This document shows, piece after piece, positions 16,086 through 20,304 of a DNA stretch of 20,304 nucleotides. Position 1 is the first letter of the stretch. Each line of letters begins with the position of its first letter. Below the pieces are notes generated by a model that had not been told where the DNA came from, made no database searches, and was given only the letters and a program-made list of their open reading frames with translations. A program made the translations under genes and the position numbers. Origin of the DNA: an uncultured Prevotella sp. (GTDB taxonomy: Bacteria; Bacteroidota; Bacteroidia; Bacteroidales; Bacteroidaceae); contig CAJKQX010000047.1 in NCBI GenBank assembly GCA_905202125.1, positions 1-20,304 on the forward strand, read 5' to 3'.

Positions 16086-16553
16086 TCAATATGCTTTTCG
16101 GTCGAGGTCTTTTTCCCATTCGTCGAAGGCGTTGATGGCCTCCTCGGGCAGCAGTGTCACCGTCTTCTTGTGGCGGTCTGCCGGGTCGAGCGCTATCTCC
16201 CGGTATATCATGTCATCATCGAAACCTATGCGGGCGGCATCCTTGCGGTTGTTGCCGTAATATATCTTGTCGATATGTGCCCAATATATTGCCCCGAGAC
16301 ACATCGGACACGGTTCGCACGAGGAGTATATCTCACATCCCGAGAGGTCGAACGAGCCCGTCTTGCGGGCTGCCTTGCGTATGCAGTTCACCTCGGCATG
16401 AGCTGTCGGGTCGTTGTCGATGGTCACGCTGTTGGATGCCTCGGCCACAATCTCGCCGTCCTTTGCTATCACCGCACCGAACGGTCCGCCACCGTTCTTT
16501 ATACTTTCTTCGGACAGGGCTATGGCCCTGCGCATGAGTTGTTCAGGATTCAT
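16086..16553 (-). CDS. guaD: Guanine deaminase (cytidine-deaminase fold)
   Basis: This cytoplasmic zinc enzyme hydrolyses guanine to xanthine and ammonia in purine salvage. Starting from the ATG at 16553 the protein has 155 residues, close to Bacillus subtilis GuaD (156); an upstream in-frame ATG at 16580 would add nine poorly supported residues. Zinc ligands are H52 in TAHAEV and C82/C85 in SCEPCPMC, with E54 as the proton shuttle. The GFDD (110-113) and a C-terminal Tyr (Y155) parallel Asp114 and Tyr156, which set guanine specificity in the B. subtilis enzyme through domain swapping; this separates it from the tRNA adenosine deaminase TadA, which shares the HAE and PCxxC motifs. It converges with lysO and is divergent from the nuclease-helicase gene. 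A TAAGTTTG -7 box lies 60 bp upstream. Confidence 0.92.
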   Translation of the reverse strand: MNPEQLMRRAIALSEESIKNGGGPFGAVIAKDGEIVAEASNSVTIDNDPTAHAEVNCIRKAARKTGSFDLSGCEIYSSCEPCPMCLGAIYWAHIDKIYYGNNRKDAARIGFDDDMIYREIALDPADRHKKTVTLLPEEAINAFDEWEKDLDRKAY

Positions 16554-16581
16554 ATACAAATGGTTTAAAGCGTTTGACATT

Positions 16582-16608
16582 CATGTCCGGCCCCTGTTGC
16601 CCGACATG
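16582..16608. repeat. Imperfect inverted repeat in the guaD leader
   Basis: CATGTCCGG (16582-16590) and CCCGACATG (16600-16608) pair at eight of nine positions around a 9-nt loop. The element lies between the guaD -7 box and its ATG, at or just after the expected start point, so it could be an operator or a leader hairpin. Another ACATGT occurs upstream at 16621-16626, overlapping the edge of the -7 box. Confidence 0.4.
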
Positions 16609-16613
16609 TATTG

Positions 16614-16621
16614 CAAACTTA
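16614..16621 (-). promoter_or_regulatory. -7 element of the guaD promoter
   Basis: Read on the minus strand the sequence is TAAGTTTG, matching TAnnTTTG. The start point would be near 16607. No TTTG is visible at -33. Confidence 0.55.
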
Positions 16622-16731
16622 CATGTTTTTTTTCTTATTTTGCCGCGCCGTACGTATAAATAATATTAATTCGGGCAGAGATTGTAGTGTCAATAAAGTG
16701 CCGCAGTGGATGCACCTGACGTTTTTTTTCG

Positions 16732-16739
16732 TACTTTTG
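16732..16739 (+). promoter_or_regulatory. -7 element upstream of the nuclease-helicase gene
   Basis: TACTTTTG matches TAnnTTTG, preceded by a T-run (16722-16729) and CG. The expected start point near 16745 gives a leader of about 60 nt to the ATG at 16808. A -33 TTTG is absent; GGATGCACC (16708-16716) is at about that distance. The rest of the gap, 16627-16707, is AT-rich with no gene that I can support. Confidence 0.55.
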
Positions 16740-16807
16740 CATTATCGTCTCCGACAGACGCTGACAATCGTGACAGTCACGTATAATTATCATCCCGACA
16801 ACCAATC

Positions 16808-19800
16808 ATGACAAACCCACCCGATATCAACAACAGTGCCGTGGCCACGGCCGATGAGCTCTATGAGCGCATACGCGAGATAATGACGGCCGACAGCGCC
16901 TCAGCCTCACGCATGATGCACGATATGCTCGTGCTGATATGCTCGGCTGTGCTGCGCGACACGGGTCATGCCTACGGCAATCTCACGGCTCAGGTGGACG
17001 CGATGTGTCGTATGTGTCGTCTCTCGCAGGCAGATACGGCGGCAGCCCACAGTCTCAGACGCGACAGCAACAGGCGCGAACCGCTCACCTCGGACGATGT
17101 CGCGTACGACTGCGCCGTGCTGGCCATGATTGTCCGTGAGGCCTTCGGCGTACCTCTTCCCGTAGATTTGACAGACCGTTTGCCCGATATCAGTGACCGG
17201 AAGACGAGTGGGCAGCGCGCGCCTTTCTATTATTATATAAGGTGTGTGGTGCGCTCATGGAACGAGCAATATATGACTGTGAGTACCGACAACGACTCGC
17301 TGACCGGTGAGATGACCGTCGATTACGTGTCGGACGATACCCACGCCGATTTCTCTTATCTTCGTCCTTTGCTCCGTGTGGGCATGCAGCTCAATCTGCT
17401 CAAGTGTACATGCGACGGCGGATGTCTCTCGCCGCAGATGATAGTGGTGGAGCCCGACTACGTGGTGGACATCAGTTCGCTGGCAGCCTGTTTCGAGGAT
17501 TATGGCCATCATCCACTGCAATACATGCTCAACAAGATGAAACCGCGGGTCAACACGCGCCATACCATACTCGGAAATTTCGCCTCACGGGTGCTCGACA
17601 GCATCATCAACGACGACAGCGTCACTCCGGCCATGATGATGAAGGACAGTTTTCGCGAGAAGGCTTTGGAATATGCCACGTGCGAGGATTTCGATGCGGT
17701 GCAGTTCAAGGAGGACGCCCGGCAGCAGACAGACAACATACGTGGCATCGTGAATCATCTTTTCAAAGATCGCGACCGCTCGTCGGCACTGCTCGAGCCA
17801 TCGTTTGTCTGCGAACGGTTGGGACTCTACGGACGTGTCGACCTCATGACATTGGACAAGCAACTGCTCGTCGAGCAAAAGTCGGGCAGGAATATCTACA
17901 TTGAGCGAGGGTACAGCAACCGCTACGGTAGCACCCACATTGAGAAACATTATGTACAGGTGCTCCTTTATCATGGCATCCTTGAGTACAATTTCGGACT
18001 CTCTCCCCATCATGTCAACATACGTCTGCTCTATTCCAAATATCCCTTGCCCTCAGGCTTGATGGAAGTGTCGCCCCTGCAAAAGTTGCTGCGCGAGGCG
18101 CTACGTATGCGCAATGCCATCGTGGCATGGGAATATAAGGCGGCATGCGATGGATTCGGCAGCATCACCGACAAACTCACTCCGGAGACTCTCAACACCG
18201 AGCGGATGGACAATTATTTCTTCAACCGCTATCTGCTTCCGCAAATACTGACCATGACCGCGCCTCTTCAGGCGATGCCGGAGTTGGAACGTGCCTATTT
18301 CGACCGAATGATGACTTTTGTCATGAAGGAACAGTTGCTCGCAAAAGTGGGTACGCGCGACTGTCAGGGCAACAGCACGGCCGACCTGTGGAACATGTCG
18401 CCCGAGAAAAAACGGGAGTCGGGCAATATCTTCACCGGTCTCACTGTCGAGGCTATGGAGAGGAGCATTCCCACGGGCGGATACGACCTTCTGACTCTCA
18501 CGCGAGATGATGATGCCGACTTTCTGCCCAATTTCAGGGTGGGCGACATGGTTTATCTCTATTCTTACAATGTGGGCGATGTGCCCGACGTGCGGCAGAG
18601 TATATTATATAAGGGTGTGCTTGCCAATCTGACCAACGATGCTGTCACCGTGCATCTGAGCGACGGACAGCGCAACCGGCGCGTCTTTTCTACCGATGGC
18701 AAGGCCCGAAAGAGCATGAGATATGCCATCGAACATGCCGGCGGCGACGCTTCGTCGGCTGTCAATTCGCTCCATTCGTTCGTCTCGGCACCCGACGATC
18801 GTCGGCAGTTATTGCTCTGTCGGCGTGAGCCGCGATGCGACAAGTCGATACGTCTGACGCGCAGCTACAATCCGTTTTATGATGAAATGCTGCTCAAAGC
18901 TATGCAGGCTGAGGACTATTTCCTGCTTATCGGACCTCCCGGAACGGGCAAAACATCGATGGCACTCAGATATATCGTCGAGGAACAGTTGGCTGCCTAT
19001 ACTGCGGGCGATGTGCTCATAATGTCGTACACCAACCGCGCCGTGGACGAGATATGCGGCATGTTGTGCGATGCCGGCATCGATTTCGTGCGTCAGGGCA
19101 ATGAATATAGTTGCGCGCCGCAGTTCAGACCGTACCTCATAGAGCACCTTGCCGACGAGTGTCTGAGGCTCGACCTGCTCAGAGAACGACTCGCGCAGGT
19201 ACGTGTGATGGTATCCACCACCACGGCGATGATGTCGCGCCCGTTCATCTTCAATATCAAGCACTTTGCCCTTGCCATTGTCGATGAGGCGGGACAGATA
19301 ACCGAACCCAATATCATCGGACTGCTTGCAGCCCATCAAGATGCCTGCGTGATAGACAAGTTCATACTCGTGGGCGACTACAAACAGCTGCCTGCCGTGG
19401 TGAGACAGGATGCTGCCGATGCCGCCATAGAGGAACCTCTGTTGCGCGAGGCGGGCTTTGCCAGTTGTGCCGACTCGCTCTTCGAACGTCTAATACGTGC
19501 CGAACGACGCGCCGGAAGGGACGATTTCCTGGCGGTGCTCAACCGTCAGGGACGTATGCACCCGGATGTGGCCGAGTTCCCGAACGACATGTTTTATCAC
19601 GACGAACATATCGTGCCGGTGCCTCTGAAGCACCAGACGGCCATGTCGATAGGCTACACCGGCGAGGAAAAAGACACCATAGACGTTGCGCTGAAAAGCC
19701 ACCGGGTGATGTTCATTCCGTCCGGACCATGCCCGGATACGGCCCTTTCGGAAAAGGTGAACACGGCGGAAGCACGTATTGTGGCTGATGTGCTGATGCG

Positions 19801-20290
19801 CTTGAGACGTTTGCTCGGTGATGATTACGACCCGGACAAGAGCTTCGGGGTGATAGTGCCATATCGCAATCAGATAGCCATGATACGCGGAGAATTGGAA
19901 AAGTGCGGTTTTGAAATGCCCGGGCAGGTGTGCATCGACACCGTCGAACGGTTTCAAGGTTCGCAGCGCGATGTGATAATATATTCTTTCACGATACACC
20001 GCAGATATCAGCTCGGTTTTCTCACGGCCAACCGTATCATGGACGATGGGCGACTTGTGGACCGCAAACTGAACGTTGTGCTCACAAGGGCAAGAAAGCA
20101 ATTGATAGTGACGGGAAATCCCTCGGTGGTGGCCGCCGACCCGTTGTTCGCCGAGTTTATGAAATATGTGAAAAAACAACAGGGATTCATCGATTTTGCA
20201 ACGGATATGGGGATAAAACAAGAAGGAACGGAAAAAAGTGATAATAAAAAGGCACGGCTCTTTCATTTAAAAAATACAACAACGACATAA
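16808..20290 (+). CDS. Dna2-like protein: PD-(D/E)XK nuclease plus superfamily 1B helicase
   Basis: The 1160-residue protein joins a RecB-type nuclease to an SF1B (Upf1/Dna2-like) helicase. In the N-terminal half the nuclease residues are D345 in YGRVDLM, E356xK358 in VEQKSG, and the QxxxY motif Q384-Y388 in YVQVLLY. Residues about 576-620 look like the 1B beta-barrel (FRVGDMVYLYSY). Helicase motifs follow: Walker A GPPGTGKT (709-716), Walker B with D826-E827 in IVDEAGQ, motif III GDYKQLP (856-862), motif IV NRQGRMHPDV, motif V DTVERFQGSQRDV, and motif VI LTRARKQL with R1094. These predict ATP-driven 5'-3' unwinding and single-strand cleavage, for example in flap processing or end resection. 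Residues 1-330 are otherwise unassigned. I see no CxxC cluster after the nuclease core, unlike Dna2 and Cas4 with a 4Fe-4S cluster. It stands alone, divergent from guaD, so nothing ties it to a defence locus. Confidence 0.9.
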   Translation: MTNPPDINNSAVATADELYERIREIMTADSASASRMMHDMLVLICSAVLRDTGHAYGNLTAQVDAMCRMCRLSQADTAAAHSLRRDSNRREPLTSDDVAYDCAVLAMIVREAFGVPLPVDLTDRLPDISDRKTSGQRAPFYYYIRCVVRSWNEQYMTVSTDNDSLTGEMTVDYVSDDTHADFSYLRPLLRVGMQLNLLKCTCDGGCLSPQMIVVEPDYVVDISSLAACFEDYGHHPLQYMLNKMKPRVNTRHTILGNFASRVLDSIINDDSVTPAMMMKDSFREKALEYATCEDFDAVQFKEDARQQTDNIRGIVNHLFKDRDRSSALLEPSFVCERLGLYGRVDLMTLDKQLLVEQKSGRNIYIERGYSNRYGSTHIEKHYVQVLLYHGILEYNFGLSPHHVNIRLLYSKYPLPSGLMEVSPLQKLLREALRMRNAIVAWEYKAACDGFGSITDKLTPETLNTERMDNYFFNRYLLPQILTMTAPLQAMPELERAYFDRMMTFVMKEQLLAKVGTRDCQGNSTADLWNMSPEKKRESGNIFTGLTVEAMERSIPTGGYDLLTLTRDDDADFLPNFRVGDMVYLYSYNVGDVPDVRQSILYKGVLANLTNDAVTVHLSDGQRNRRVFSTDGKARKSMRYAIEHAGGDASSAVNSLHSFVSAPDDRRQLLLCRREPRCDKSIRLTRSYNPFYDEMLLKAMQAEDYFLLIGPPGTGKTSMALRYIVEEQLAAYTAGDVLIMSYTNRAVDEICGMLCDAGIDFVRQGNEYSCAPQFRPYLIEHLADECLRLDLLRERLAQVRVMVSTTTAMMSRPFIFNIKHFALAIVDEAGQITEPNIIGLLAAHQDACVIDKFILVGDYKQLPAVVRQDAADAAIEEPLLREAGFASCADSLFERLIRAERRAGRDDFLAVLNRQGRMHPDVAEFPNDMFYHDEHIVPVPLKHQTAMSIGYTGEEKDTIDVALKSHRVMFIPSGPCPDTALSEKVNTAEARIVADVLMRLRRLLGDDYDPDKSFGVIVPYRNQIAMIRGELEKCGFEMPGQVCIDTVERFQGSQRDVIIYSFTIHRRYQLGFLTANRIMDDGRLVDRKLNVVLTRARKQLIVTGNPSVVAADPLFAEFMKYVKKQQGFIDFATDMGIKQEGTEKSDNKKARLFHLKNTTTT

Positions 20291-20304
20291 AGCCCCTACC
20301 CAGT

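Overview
The window looks like an ordinary chromosomal stretch of a Bacteroidota member, most likely order Bacteroidales (Prevotellaceae or Muribaculaceae-like; the family is a guess). Three things point there. Several genes are preceded by the Bacteroidota -7 element TAnnTTTG, once or twice with a -33 TTTG about 20 bp upstream. Shine-Dalgarno sequences are almost absent. The gene types (CBM20-fused GH77 MalQ, single-chain 1240-residue PurL, SDR-type threonine dehydrogenase, secreted CotH protein) are typical of that group. I see no phage, transposon, CRISPR, rRNA or tRNA.

Layout from left to right. A palindromic promoter cassette (about 5-79) drives a 4-alpha-glucanotransferase and, 45 bp later, a secreted M28 zinc peptidase (plus strand). 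A strong bidirectional terminator separates these from a minus-strand block: epimerase-like threonine dehydrogenase (tdh), purL and a pair of half-size chromate transporters, each unit with its own terminator. Divergent from tdh, on the plus strand, lies kbl. Together tdh and kbl convert L-threonine to glycine and acetyl-CoA, and they share a 179-bp intergenic region holding two promoters and an operator-like inverted repeat. Then come, all on the plus strand, a secreted CotH-kinase-fold protein, a two-domain alpha/beta-hydrolase fused to a degenerate HAD domain, and a LysO lysine exporter split into two overlapping genes. guaD (guanine deaminase, minus strand) faces the LysO genes. Divergent from guaD is a large Dna2-like nuclease-helicase that fills the right end.

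Functionally the region is a mix of housekeeping metabolism (alpha-glucan use, purine synthesis and salvage, threonine breakdown, lysine export), cell-envelope proteins and one nucleic-acid enzyme. I found no convincing new multi-gene system. The items most worth a second look are the conserved-looking fusion of a hydrolase with a HAD domain that has lost its catalytic aspartates, the inverted repeat bracketing the tdh -7 element, the perfect palindrome over the purL -33 region, two transporters each encoded as overlapping half-genes, and a Dna2-like protein with an intact nuclease motif but no visible iron-sulfur cysteine cluster. Most intergenic gaps are short; the longest (16581-16807, 9008-9209, 14988-15175) are described under their own entries.
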